46,681 nucleotides of DNA from Streptomyces viridosporus (GTDB lineage Bacteria; Actinomycetota; Actinomycetes; Streptomycetales; Streptomycetaceae): NCBI RefSeq assembly GCF_002078235.1, contig NZ_MSGP01000240.1:1-46681 (forward strand), given 5' to 3'. Under the pieces are notes generated by a model. It saw only the letters and a list, made by a program, of their open reading frames with translations. It had not been told where the DNA came from and did no database searches. The position numbers and the translations under genes are program-made. Below, piece after piece: positions 16,024 through 23,416 of this stretch. Within the stretch, counting starts at the first letter, position 1. Every line of letters starts with the position of its first letter.

Positions 16024-17145
16024 TCAGGTACTGCGTCGGGTCACGAACTCGGCCAGGGCCAGCAGCCCGCCCGCCGCCTCCGGGTCGGGCACCGCGCGGG
16101 CCACTTCCTGCATCGCGCGGGCCATCCGGTCGGCCGCCTGGGCCTGCGCCCAGTCGCGGCCGCCCGCCCGCTCCACCGTCAGGGTGATCCGCTCCAGGTC
16201 CTCCTCCCGGTGCGCGGTCGCGTACAGCGCGGCGAGTTCGGCGGCGGCCGGGGTTCCCGAGGTGAGCGCGGCGACCACCGGCAGTGACTTCTTGCGGGCG
16301 GCCAGATCCGCTCCGGCCGGCTTGCCGGTGCGGCGGGGGTCCCCCCATATGCCGATCACGTCGTCGATGAGCTGGAAGGCCAGCCCCGCCTCGCGGCCGA
16401 ACGCGTCCAGGGCCGCCACGTCCGCGTCCCCGGCGTCCGCGTACAGCGCACCGATCGCGCAGGCACATCCGAGCAGCGCCCCGGTCTTGGCCTCGGCCAT
16501 GGTGAGCGTCTCGGCGAGGGTGACCTCGTCGGGGCCCCGCCGCTCCATGGCCGTGTCCGTGTGCTGCCCCGCGCACAGCTCGACGACACAGTTCGCGAGC
16601 CGGGCCGCCGCGGCCGGGGCTGCCGGATGCGGGTCCTCGGCGAGCAGCCCCAGGGCGAGCGCCTGGAGGGCGTCCCCGGCGAGGATCGCGTCGGCGTCGC
16701 CGAACACCGTCCACGCCGTGGGCCGGTGGCGTCGGGTGGCGTCCCGGTCCATCACGTCGTCGTGCAGCAGCGTGAAGTTGTGGACCAGTTCCACCGCGGC
16801 CGCCGCCCGCACGGCCGCCCTCCGGGCTTCGGGCCCGCCCAGGGCGGAGGCCGCGGCGAGCACCAGCGCGGGGCGGATCGCCTTGCCCGAACCCCCCTCG
16901 GCCGGGGTGCCGTCCGCGTGTTCCCAGCCGAAGTGGTAGAGCGCGATCCGGCGCATCGGGCCCGGCAGCGAGCCGAGGGCGGCCCGCAGCGCGGGGTCGA
17001 CCTCGGCCCGCGCCCGCTCCAGCAGGATCGCCGCCTCCTGCCCCTCGCCGGGGTGCTGTTCCGGCTCCGTCGTCCGCGGTGGCACGCGTGGTGTCCGGCA
17101 CTCCGTCGCGGGCCCCGTTTTCGGCTCCGTCATGGACTCCGTCAT
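16024..17145 (-). CDS. Polyprenyl (E-type) diphosphate synthase, probable encapsulin cargo
   Basis: 373 residues from the ATG at 17145, with GGGGGTGAAG upstream (a second ATG 12 bp on is possible). The first Asp-rich motif is LLHDDVMDRD (about residue 112-121) with the following RRHRP; the second is QLIDDVIGIWGDP, with DDxxG in place of DDxxD. The Lys of GSGKAIRPALVL and the KTGALLGCA segment are conserved, so it should condense allylic diphosphates with IPP. The first 35 residues are Pro/Thr/Glu-rich (PKTGPATECRTPRVPPRTTE) and look disordered. They are not part of the enzyme fold and are a good candidate for a shell-loading tail, since the gene follows the encapsulin gene by 130 bp. Chain length of product unknown. 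Confidence 0.92.
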   Translation of the reverse strand: MTESMTEPKTGPATECRTPRVPPRTTEPEQHPGEGQEAAILLERARAEVDPALRAALGSLPGPMRRIALYHFGWEHADGTPAEGGSGKAIRPALVLAAASALGGPEARRAAVRAAAAVELVHNFTLLHDDVMDRDATRRHRPTAWTVFGDADAILAGDALQALALGLLAEDPHPAAPAAAARLANCVVELCAGQHTDTAMERRGPDEVTLAETLTMAEAKTGALLGCACAIGALYADAGDADVAALDAFGREAGLAFQLIDDVIGIWGDPRRTGKPAGADLAARKKSLPVVAALTSGTPAAAELAALYATAHREEDLERITLTVERAGGRDWAQAQAADRMARAMQEVARAVPDPEAAGGLLALAEFVTRRST

Positions 17146-17275
17146 CGACTTCACCCCCGGGGCCGGCTCGTGGAACGGAGGGACGGCGCCTGCGCCGCCG
17201 TCGAGCACGTACCCCCGAGATGTACCCGCCCGGACGGGCGGGGACACGGCGGGTACACCGGGATCTCGCGGACGG

Positions 17276-18682
17276 TCACCGCCAGCGGCCGATCTCGACG
17301 TTCTCCAGGACACCGAGCGCGTCCGGCACCAGGACCGCAGCCGAGTAGTAGGCCGTGACCAGGTACTTGATGATGGCCTGTTCGTTGATGCCCATGAACC
17401 GCACGGACAGGCTCGGCTCGATCTCGTCGGGGATGCCCGCGGCCCGCAGCCCGATGACGCCCTGGTCCTCCTCGCCGGTGCGCAGGGCGATGATGGAGGT
17501 CGTCCGGGCCTCGGTCACCGGGATCTTGTTGCACGGGAAGATCGGCACGCCCCGCCAGGTGGGGATGCGGTTGCCGCCCATGTCGATGGTCTCCGGGACG
17601 AGTCCCCGCTTGTTGAGTTCACGGCCGAACGCCGCGATCGCGCGCGGGTGGGCGAGGAGCAGCCGCGTCCCACGCCGCCTGCTGAGCAGCTCGTCCATGT
17701 CGTCGGGGCTCGGCACGCCGTCGTGCGGCTGGATCCGCTGGTCGTACTCGCAGTTGTGGAGCAGGCCGAAGTCGCGGTTGTTGACGAGTTCGTGCTCCTG
17801 GCGCTCCTTCAGCGCCTCCACGGTCAGCCGGATCTGCTGCTCCGTCTGGTTCATGGGCTGGTTGTAGAGGTCGGCCACGCGCGTGTGGATGCGCAGTACG
17901 GTCTGGGCGACGCTGAGTTCGTACTCGCGCGGCTGGGCCTCGTAGTCGACGAAGGTGTGCGGGATGTCCGGCTCCCCGCTGTGACCGGCCGCGAGGTCGA
18001 TCTCCTTCTCCCCGTACTTGTTCGTGCGCTGCCCCGGGATCGTGCGGATCCCCCGCAGGTGCTCGCGCAGGGTTTCGGACCGCTCGGCGACCTGGGTGAC
18101 GGCCTCGCGGGGCAGGGCGAGCACGGTGCAGGCGGTGAGCGTGCGCGCCGTGTACTCCCAGATGGCGTTCTCGTCCAGCAGCGCCTGCTCGCCGAAGTAG
18201 GCGCCGTCGGCGAGGACACCGAGGGACTCGTCCTCGCCGTAGGGGCCGGTGCCGATCTTCTCCACCCTGCCGTGCGCCAGCAGGTACACCTCGTCGGCCG
18301 GGCTGCCGAACGAGGCGATCACCTGGCCCGCCTCGATCTCCCGCTGCCGGCAGCGGGAGGCCAGTTCGGACAGCACCTCATCGTCGTCGTACGACCGCAG
18401 GGCCGGCAGTTCGCCCAGTTCCGCGGGGATGATCTCGACTCGGTCGCCGGTCTTCACGAACGTCATCCGGCCGTCGCCCACGGCGTACGTCAGCCGCCGG
18501 TTGACGCGGTAGGTACCGCCCTGCACATCGACCCAGGGCAGCATGCGCAGCAGCCAGCGCGAGCTGATCTCCTGCATCTGCGGCACGGACTTGGTCGTGG
18601 TGGCCAGGTTCCGCGCGGCTGCCGTACCGAGGCTCTGCTGCTGCCTGGTCTGCTCCGCGCCGACCTCTTCGCCTACCGACAT
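17276..18682 (-). CDS. Family 2B encapsulin-type shell protein with cyclic-nucleotide-binding insert (EshA family)
   Basis: 468 residues, AGGGGAGGA before the ATG. The first 75 residues are the N-arm and first part of the HK97-like fold ([20 protein letters not shown]). A Crp-like nucleotide-binding domain is inserted at about 80-220 ([31 protein letters not shown]). The HK97 P-domain and A-domain follow ([54 protein letters not shown]). These proteins assemble into virus-like shells and were known in Streptomyces as EshA, affecting ppGpp and antibiotic production. In the nucleotide-binding cassette the FGE is kept, but the usual Arg-(Ser/Ala/Thr)-(Ala/Thr) is replaced by Trp-Glu-Tyr-Thr, so ligand preference is uncertain. 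The 292-bp upstream gap to the divergent amidase has no recognised operator. Confidence 0.9.
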   Translation of the reverse strand: MSVGEEVGAEQTRQQQSLGTAAARNLATTTKSVPQMQEISSRWLLRMLPWVDVQGGTYRVNRRLTYAVGDGRMTFVKTGDRVEIIPAELGELPALRSYDDDEVLSELASRCRQREIEAGQVIASFGSPADEVYLLAHGRVEKIGTGPYGEDESLGVLADGAYFGEQALLDENAIWEYTARTLTACTVLALPREAVTQVAERSETLREHLRGIRTIPGQRTNKYGEKEIDLAAGHSGEPDIPHTFVDYEAQPREYELSVAQTVLRIHTRVADLYNQPMNQTEQQIRLTVEALKERQEHELVNNRDFGLLHNCEYDQRIQPHDGVPSPDDMDELLSRRRGTRLLLAHPRAIAAFGRELNKRGLVPETIDMGGNRIPTWRGVPIFPCNKIPVTEARTTSIIALRTGEEDQGVIGLRAAGIPDEIEPSLSVRFMGINEQAIIKYLVTAYYSAAVLVPDALGVLENVEIGRWR

Positions 18683-18974
18683 AGAGAATTGTCCTCCCCT
18701 GTTGTGACCCGTGTCCGTCCATTCCGGACTTCGGACTGCACGATCAAGCGTTCCTCACGCAACGCGCTCGCACCATTACCCGAATGAGCGGGAATGGATC
18801 TTGGGCGGTCTGGGCACAATTGGGGGTCGTTCGGCGGCGCCCTACCGGAAGGAAATTGTCCGGATCGACTCGTACGGAATCCGAACGAGTAGTTGAACGC
18901 GCTCCTTTTAGGTAAGAGGCGGGTAGCAGGCGGTTGCGACGGGCGGCCGCCGCCCAGCACGAAGGAGGGCGGTC

Positions 18975-19565
18975 ATGGCCCCACCCATGTCCGCGAACGC
19001 GTTCCTGCGCGCTCTGAAGGCGGAGGGGCTCACGGTCGTCGAGGTCGGCGACTGGCGGACCCACAACCGCAACCACAAGGGCCCGTGGGGTCCGGTCCAC
19101 GGCGTGATGATCCACCACACGGTGACCGAGGGCAGCGCCCGGACCGTGGAGCTCTGCCGCAAGGGTTACACGGGCCTGCCGGGTCCCCTGTGCCACGGCG
19201 TCATCACCAAGGACGGCCGGGTCCACCTCGTCGGCTACGGCCGGGCCAACCACGCGGGACTGGGCGACGACGACGTGCTGCGCGCGGTGATCGCCGAGAG
19301 GGCCCTGCCGACGGACAACGAACAGAACACCGACGGCAACCGCCACTTCTACGGCTTCGAGTGCGAGAACCTGGGCGACGGCAAGGACCCCTGGCCGGCC
19401 GCGCAGCTGGAGGCCGTCGAGAGAGCCGCGGCCGCGGTCTGCCGCCACCACGGCTGGAACGAACGGTCGGTGATCGGGCACAAGGAGTGGCAGCCGGGAA
19501 AGGTGGATCCGCGCGGATTCACGATGGGCTCGATGCGGGAACGGATCCGCAGCCGGCTGAAGTGA
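18975..19565 (+). CDS. N-acetylmuramoyl-L-alanine amidase / PGRP-type (Amidase_2) without signal peptide
   Basis: 196 residues, AAGGAGGG before the ATG. The zinc-amidase landmarks are VHGVMIHHTV (His47/48), RANHAG, the YGFECENLGDG strand and IGHKEWQPGKVDPRGF (His169, Asp178). The whole protein is the catalytic domain with a short N-terminal helix (SANAFLRALKAEG). There is no signal peptide and no cell-wall-binding repeat. This form is close to phage endolysins and to actinobacterial cytoplasmic PGRP-like enzymes. It would cut the bond between MurNAc and the L-Ala of the peptide stem. It is divergent from the encapsulin gene. Confidence 0.88.
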   Translation: MAPPMSANAFLRALKAEGLTVVEVGDWRTHNRNHKGPWGPVHGVMIHHTVTEGSARTVELCRKGYTGLPGPLCHGVITKDGRVHLVGYGRANHAGLGDDDVLRAVIAERALPTDNEQNTDGNRHFYGFECENLGDGKDPWPAAQLEAVERAAAAVCRHHGWNERSVIGHKEWQPGKVDPRGFTMGSMRERIRSRLK

Positions 19566-19885
19566 CCCGGCGGTGCCACGGCGTACGCGACCGGTGGCGG
19601 CGACCACGGGGATCCGCGGTGGTCGCTCACCTCGCGTTCCGCGGTCCGCGGTCGCGGACGTTCCTCGGCGTCGCCCGGTTGCCGCACCGCGCGCGGGACG
19701 TCGTCCGCCGTCCCGGGGGCGACCCCGCCATTCCGCTCCTCCCGCCCCGTCCCCGGGCCGCGCCCCGGGGTGCCCGCGGGGAGGGCCACCCCCTCGGGCA
19801 CCTTCCGCGCCCGCGGGACCGGTCGGCCGACGGCCGCCCCGGGTGCCGCCCGAGCCCGGATCCCCCTCCGGGCGACAATGGCCCC
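19566..19885 (+). terminator. Gap with weak hairpin after the amidase gene
   Basis: 320 bp. GCGACCAC (19600-19607) pairs with GTGGTCGC (19619-19626) with an 11-base loop, a weak terminator candidate. The rest is very GC-rich without a recognisable gene or operator. A frame runs through it from the amidase region but its predicted residues are low complexity and look like non-coding shadow. Confidence 0.35.
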
Positions 19886-20803
19886 GTGACCAGCTCCGAC
19901 GACCCCGGCTCCACCGCCCTCACCGGTCTGCGCCCGCGGCTGCCCTCGCCGCTGCAGGAGGTGACGGACGAGCGGTTCGCGCGGCGCGGGATCCGGTTGC
20001 TGCTGAAGCGGGACGATCTGATCCACCCCGAGCTGGTCGGGAACAAGTGGCGCAAGCTGGCCCCGAACCTCGCGGCGGCGGGCGGACGGACGGTGCTCAC
20101 CTTCGGCGGCGCCCACTCCAACCATCTGCGGGCCACGGCCGCCGCCGGCCGGCTCCTCGGCCTGCGCACGGTCGGCGTGGTGCGCGGCCAGGAACTCGCC
20201 GACCGCCCGCTCAACCCCTCGCTGGCCCGGTGCGTGTCCGACGGCATGCGACTGCACTTCGTCGACCGGGCGACGTACCGCCGCAAGACCGAGCCGGAGA
20301 CCCTGGCGGCCGTCCTGCGCGCGGCGGACGCCGAGACCGCGTACGTCGTGCCCGAGGGCGGCAGCAACTCCCCCGCGGTGCGTGGCTGCCGCACGCTCGG
20401 TGCGGAGCTGGCCGGCCGGGCCGACGTGGTCGCGGTGGCCTGCGGCACCGGCGGCACCCTCGCCGGTCTGGCCGCCGGACTCGGCACCGGCGGGCGCGCA
20501 CTGGGCGTTCCGGTGCTGAAGGGCGGCTTCCTGGCCGACGTGACACGGGCCCTGCAGGACGAGGCGTTCGGCGGCCCCCGCGGCGACTGGAGCCTCGACG
20601 ACCGCTTCCACTTCGGCGGTTACGCCCGTGTCCCCGAGGAACTCGACGCCTTCGCCGAGGACTTCGAGCACCGGCACGGCATACCCGTCGAACGTCTCTA
20701 TGTCGCCAAGTTGCTTTACGCCCTCGTCGCCCTGGCGGAGGAGGACGCCTTCCCGCGCGGGAGCACGGTCGCCGCCGTGATCACCGGCCGTCCCTTCCCC
20801 TGA
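19886..20803 (+). CDS. PLP-dependent D-cysteine desulfhydrase / ACC deaminase-like enzyme
   Basis: 305 residues from the GTG at 19886; the ribosome site is weak, so the start is moderately sure. The PLP lysine is Lys54 in LVGNKWRKL. Also seen are TFGGAHSNHLRATAAAG (Ser/Asn of the phosphate and substrate loop), YVVPEGGSNSPAVRG and the Gly-rich VAVACGTGGTLAGLAAGL that holds the PLP phosphate. The fold is type II of the tryptophan-synthase-beta group. D-cysteine desulfhydrase and 1-aminocyclopropane-1-carboxylate deaminase differ at a few residues that I cannot resolve here, so the substrate is left open. Convergent with the antiporter, 19 bp apart. Confidence 0.9.
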   Translation: MTSSDDPGSTALTGLRPRLPSPLQEVTDERFARRGIRLLLKRDDLIHPELVGNKWRKLAPNLAAAGGRTVLTFGGAHSNHLRATAAAGRLLGLRTVGVVRGQELADRPLNPSLARCVSDGMRLHFVDRATYRRKTEPETLAAVLRAADAETAYVVPEGGSNSPAVRGCRTLGAELAGRADVVAVACGTGGTLAGLAAGLGTGGRALGVPVLKGGFLADVTRALQDEAFGGPRGDWSLDDRFHFGGYARVPEELDAFAEDFEHRHGIPVERLYVAKLLYALVALAEEDAFPRGSTVAAVITGRPFP

Positions 20804-20822
20804 CCACCTCTCCCCTTCCCCC

Positions 20823-22427
20823 TCACCGGTCCTGAGCCGTCTCCCGGTACGCCGCCGCCTCCTCCAGGTCCAGCCGGCGCAGCAGCGTCCGCAGCATCTC
20901 GTCGTCGATGTACCGGCCGTCGCGCAGTCTGACGAACACCTCGCGTTCCGCGCCGATCATCTCCCGCGACAGCCGCCGGTAGGTGTCGTCCACCGTCTCC
21001 CCGGTGACCGGATTGACCTGGCCGAGCCGTTCCCAGACGGCGTTGCGGCGGCGCTCCAGGACGGTGCGCAGCCGGTCGGCGAGCGGTGCGGGCAGGGCGT
21101 TGCGCTCATCGGCCAGCAGCTCGTCCAGCCTCTGCTCGGCGACCCGGGAGGCCTGCGCCTGGGCGTTGGCCTCCGCCAGGGTCTCGGCCTGCGCGTCGCG
21201 CCCGGGGAACTTCAGCACGCGGATCAGCGGGGGCAGCGTCAGCCCCTGCACGACCAGGGTGCCGATGACGGTGGTGAAGGTCAGGAAGAGCAGCAGGTTG
21301 CGGTGCGGGAAGTGCCCGCCGTCGGCGGTGAGCGGGATCGAGAAGGCGATGGCCAGCGAGACCACGCCCCGCATCCCGGCCCACGCGATGACGAACGGCT
21401 TCTTCCAGCCGGGCCTCCCCTCGCGTCCCCGGATCCGCGCCGACAGCATCGGCGGCAACCAGGTCGCCGGGTAGACCCAGACGAACCGCGTGACGACGAC
21501 CACCGCGAAGACGGCGAGCGCGTACCAGGCGGCGTCGACGCCCTCGTGTTCCTCTCCGAGGCCCTCGAGGACGACCGGCAGTTGCAGCCCGATGAGCGCG
21601 AACACCGCGGACTCCAGCACGAACGCGACCATCTTCCGCACCGCCTCCTCCTGGAGGCGGGTGGCGAAATCGACCTCCCACGCGCGGTGCCCCAGGTAGA
21701 GGGCGACGACCACGACGGCGATGACGCCGGAGGCGCCCACCTGCTCCGCGGCGGCGTAGGCGACGAACGGGATCAGCAGGGAGAGCGTGTTCTGCAGCAG
21801 CACCTCCTTCACGTGCGTGCGCAGCCAGTGCAGCGGGGCCATCAGCACCAGGCCGAACACCACCCCGCCGACCGCGGCGAGCAGGAACTCCCCGATCCCC
21901 CCGGCCCAGGACGCGCCCTCGCCGACCGCCGCCGCCACGGCCACCCGGAACACGGTGATCGCGGTGGCGTCGTTCAGCAGGGACTCGCCCTGGAGGATGG
22001 TGGTGACCCGGGACGGCAGTCCGACCCGGCGCGCCACCGCCGTCGCCGCGACCGCGTCCGGCGGGGCCACCACGGCACCGAACACCATGGCCGCGGTCAG
22101 TGACAGGCCCGGCACCATCACGTACAGGGCCCAGCCGACGACGAAGGTCGCGAACAGCACGTACCCCACCGAGAGCAGCGCCACCGGCCGCAGCTGTGCC
22201 CGCAGGTCCAGGTAGGAGCTGTCGGCGGCCGCCGTGTACAGCAGCGGGGGCAGCAGGAGCGGCAGGACGACGTGCGGGTCCAGCGTGTAGTCGGGCACCC
22301 CGGGGAGGTAGCTGACCGCCAGGCCGGCCGCGACCAGCAGCAGCGGTGCCGGCACCGAGGTGCGCCGGGCGGCAGCGGCGACCGCGGTGCTGCCCGCGAC
22401 CAGCAGCAGCAGGGGAATCACGTCCAT
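20823..22427 (-). CDS. Na+/H+ antiporter (CPA1/NhaP-type)
   Basis: 534 residues from ATG 22427. About twelve membrane segments fill residues 1-410. The ion-binding motif is LQGESLLNDATAITVFRVAV with the conserved Asp, and the upstream loop FGAVVAPPDAVAATAVARRVG is the usual TM-5/6 region. The MRGVVSLAIAFSIP segment is also typical of NhaP/CPA1. Residues 440-534 form a charged cytoplasmic tail that may regulate activity. It exchanges Na+ (or K+) for protons for pH and salt balance. It is divergent from a UBP zinc-finger gene 60 bp away. In some actinobacteria a UBP finger is fused to this antiporter, which supports a functional link. Confidence 0.92.
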   Translation of the reverse strand: MDVIPLLLLVAGSTAVAAAARRTSVPAPLLLVAAGLAVSYLPGVPDYTLDPHVVLPLLLPPLLYTAAADSSYLDLRAQLRPVALLSVGYVLFATFVVGWALYVMVPGLSLTAAMVFGAVVAPPDAVAATAVARRVGLPSRVTTILQGESLLNDATAITVFRVAVAAAVGEGASWAGGIGEFLLAAVGGVVFGLVLMAPLHWLRTHVKEVLLQNTLSLLIPFVAYAAAEQVGASGVIAVVVVALYLGHRAWEVDFATRLQEEAVRKMVAFVLESAVFALIGLQLPVVLEGLGEEHEGVDAAWYALAVFAVVVVTRFVWVYPATWLPPMLSARIRGREGRPGWKKPFVIAWAGMRGVVSLAIAFSIPLTADGGHFPHRNLLLFLTFTTVIGTLVVQGLTLPPLIRVLKFPGRDAQAETLAEANAQAQASRVAEQRLDELLADERNALPAPLADRLRTVLERRRNAVWERLGQVNPVTGETVDDTYRRLSREMIGAEREVFVRLRDGRYIDDEMLRTLLRRLDLEEAAAYRETAQDR

Positions 22428-22487
22428 GTCCGGCCCGCTCTCGGTTTTCCGCGCGGTCTTCCGCGTGCCCGTCGTAATCTGGCCATC

Positions 22488-22748
22488 ATGAAACAGTGCA
22501 CGCATGCCGGCGCGCTGCCGCACCCGGAACCCGCCCCGCTCAGCAAGACGTGTCCGGAGTGCCTGCGGGACGGCACGGATCCGGTGCAACTGCGCCTGTG
22601 CCTGAGCTGCGGCCACGTCGGCTGCTGCGACTCCTCGCCGGGACGGCATGCGACGGGGCACCACAGGAAATCCGGCCACCCCGTGATGCGGAGCCACGAA
22701 CCGGGCGAGGACTGGCGCTGGTGCTTCGTCGATCATGTACTCGTGTGA
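22488..22748 (+). CDS. UBP-type zinc finger protein
   Basis: 86 residues. The Cys/His pattern of the ZnF-UBP domain is complete: C4/H6, C22-x2-C25, C38-x2-C41, H43, C46/C47, H54, H58/H59 and H64 (LRLCLSCGHVGCCDSSPGRHATGHHRKSGHPVMRS). In eukaryotes this fold binds the C-terminus of ubiquitin; bacteria have the fold without ubiquitin, and its ligand is unknown. The gene sits between the antiporter and the anti-sigma/sigH operon; the homologous position in S. coelicolor is the gene called ushY. It has no strong ribosome site; start at ATG 22488. Confidence 0.85.
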   Translation: MKQCTHAGALPHPEPAPLSKTCPECLRDGTDPVQLRLCLSCGHVGCCDSSPGRHATGHHRKSGHPVMRSHEPGEDWRWCFVDHVLV

Positions 22749-22773
22749 CCCGACGGGACTCCGGTGCCGGACG

Positions 22774-22798
22774 GTTCGACCGTCTGACGTCTGGGTAC
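22774..22798 (+). promoter_or_regulatory. SigB-type promoter upstream of the anti-sigma/sigH operon
   Basis: GTTC at 22774-22777, a 15-bp spacer, then GGGTAC at 22793-22798. This fits the consensus for SigB-family sigma factors (GNNTN-N14-16-GGGTAY). It lies 205 bp before the anti-sigma start, so SigH or a relative may drive its own operon. Confidence 0.5.
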
Positions 22799-22858
22799 GT
22801 CAATGCGGCGCGCGCTCTTCCCATTTGGGCCCGCAGACCCCTAGCCACGGAGCGTATT

Positions 22859-22873
22859 CATAGTTTTACTATG
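22859..22873. promoter_or_regulatory. Perfect inverted repeat in the sigH leader
   Basis: CATAGT-TTT-ACTATG, an AT-rich island in GC-rich DNA. It lies between the SigB-type promoter and the coding start, 130 bp before the anti-sigma GTG. Could be an operator or a small hairpin. Confidence 0.35.
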
Positions 22874-23002
22874 AGTGACACCAGTGGCCGGGGTCCCGGG
22901 ACAGGACCGCCGAGAGCGCGATAGCGTCACCGCTGAACCACGTAGCGCGTTGCCCGGGGGTGCCCCCGGCCCTGAAACGCTTGTACCACCTTGGAGGTGA
23001 GG

Positions 23003-23416
23003 GTGTCCCAGTTCGCAGGCGAGCCCGCGACCCAGGACTTCGTGGAAGTCCGGCTGCCGGCCGCGGGGGCCTACCTGTCGGTGCTGCGCACGGCCACGGC
23101 CGGGCTTGCCGCCCGTTTGGACTTCACCCTCGACGAGATCGAGGACCTGCGCATCGCGGTCGACGAGGCCTGCGCGATCCTGCTCCAGCAGGCCGTGCCG
23201 GGGTCGGTGCTCAGTTGCGTCTTCCGGCTCGTCGACGACTCGCTCGAGGTCACCGTCTCGGCGCCGACCACGGACGGTCACGCCCCCTCGCGGGACACCT
23301 TCGCCTGGACCGTCCTGTCCGCGCTCGCGGGCAAGGTCTCCTCGGCCGTGGACGAGGACAAGACCGTTTCGATCAGCCTCTACAAACAGCGCGGCGCGGG
23401 ACCCGGGCCGGCGTGA
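23003..23416 (+). CDS. ushX: Anti-sigma factor of SigH (RsbW-like kinase fold)
   Basis: 137 residues from GTG 23003, with GGAGGTGAG just upstream; a TTG 12 bases earlier is in the same frame but sits inside the ribosome site. The protein has the HATPase/RsbW fold: DFVEVRLPAAGAYLSVLRTATAGLAARL, DEIEDLRIAVDEACAILL and SISLYKQRG at the end. The Asn of the ATP-binding N box (usually EAxxNaixH) is replaced in DEACAILLQQ, so kinase activity is doubtful while sigma binding can remain. In S. coelicolor the equivalent (UshX, also called PrsH/RshA) holds SigH inactive. Overlaps sigH by 4 bp, so their synthesis is coupled. Confidence 0.88.
   Translation: MSQFAGEPATQDFVEVRLPAAGAYLSVLRTATAGLAARLDFTLDEIEDLRIAVDEACAILLQQAVPGSVLSCVFRLVDDSLEVTVSAPTTDGHAPSRDTFAWTVLSALAGKVSSAVDEDKTVSISLYKQRGAGPGPA

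Noticed and set aside
22873..22960. BldD-type sites in the sigH leader
   Set aside because: BldD is known to act on sigH in S. coelicolor, but no stretch here matches the published palindrome well enough to annotate.
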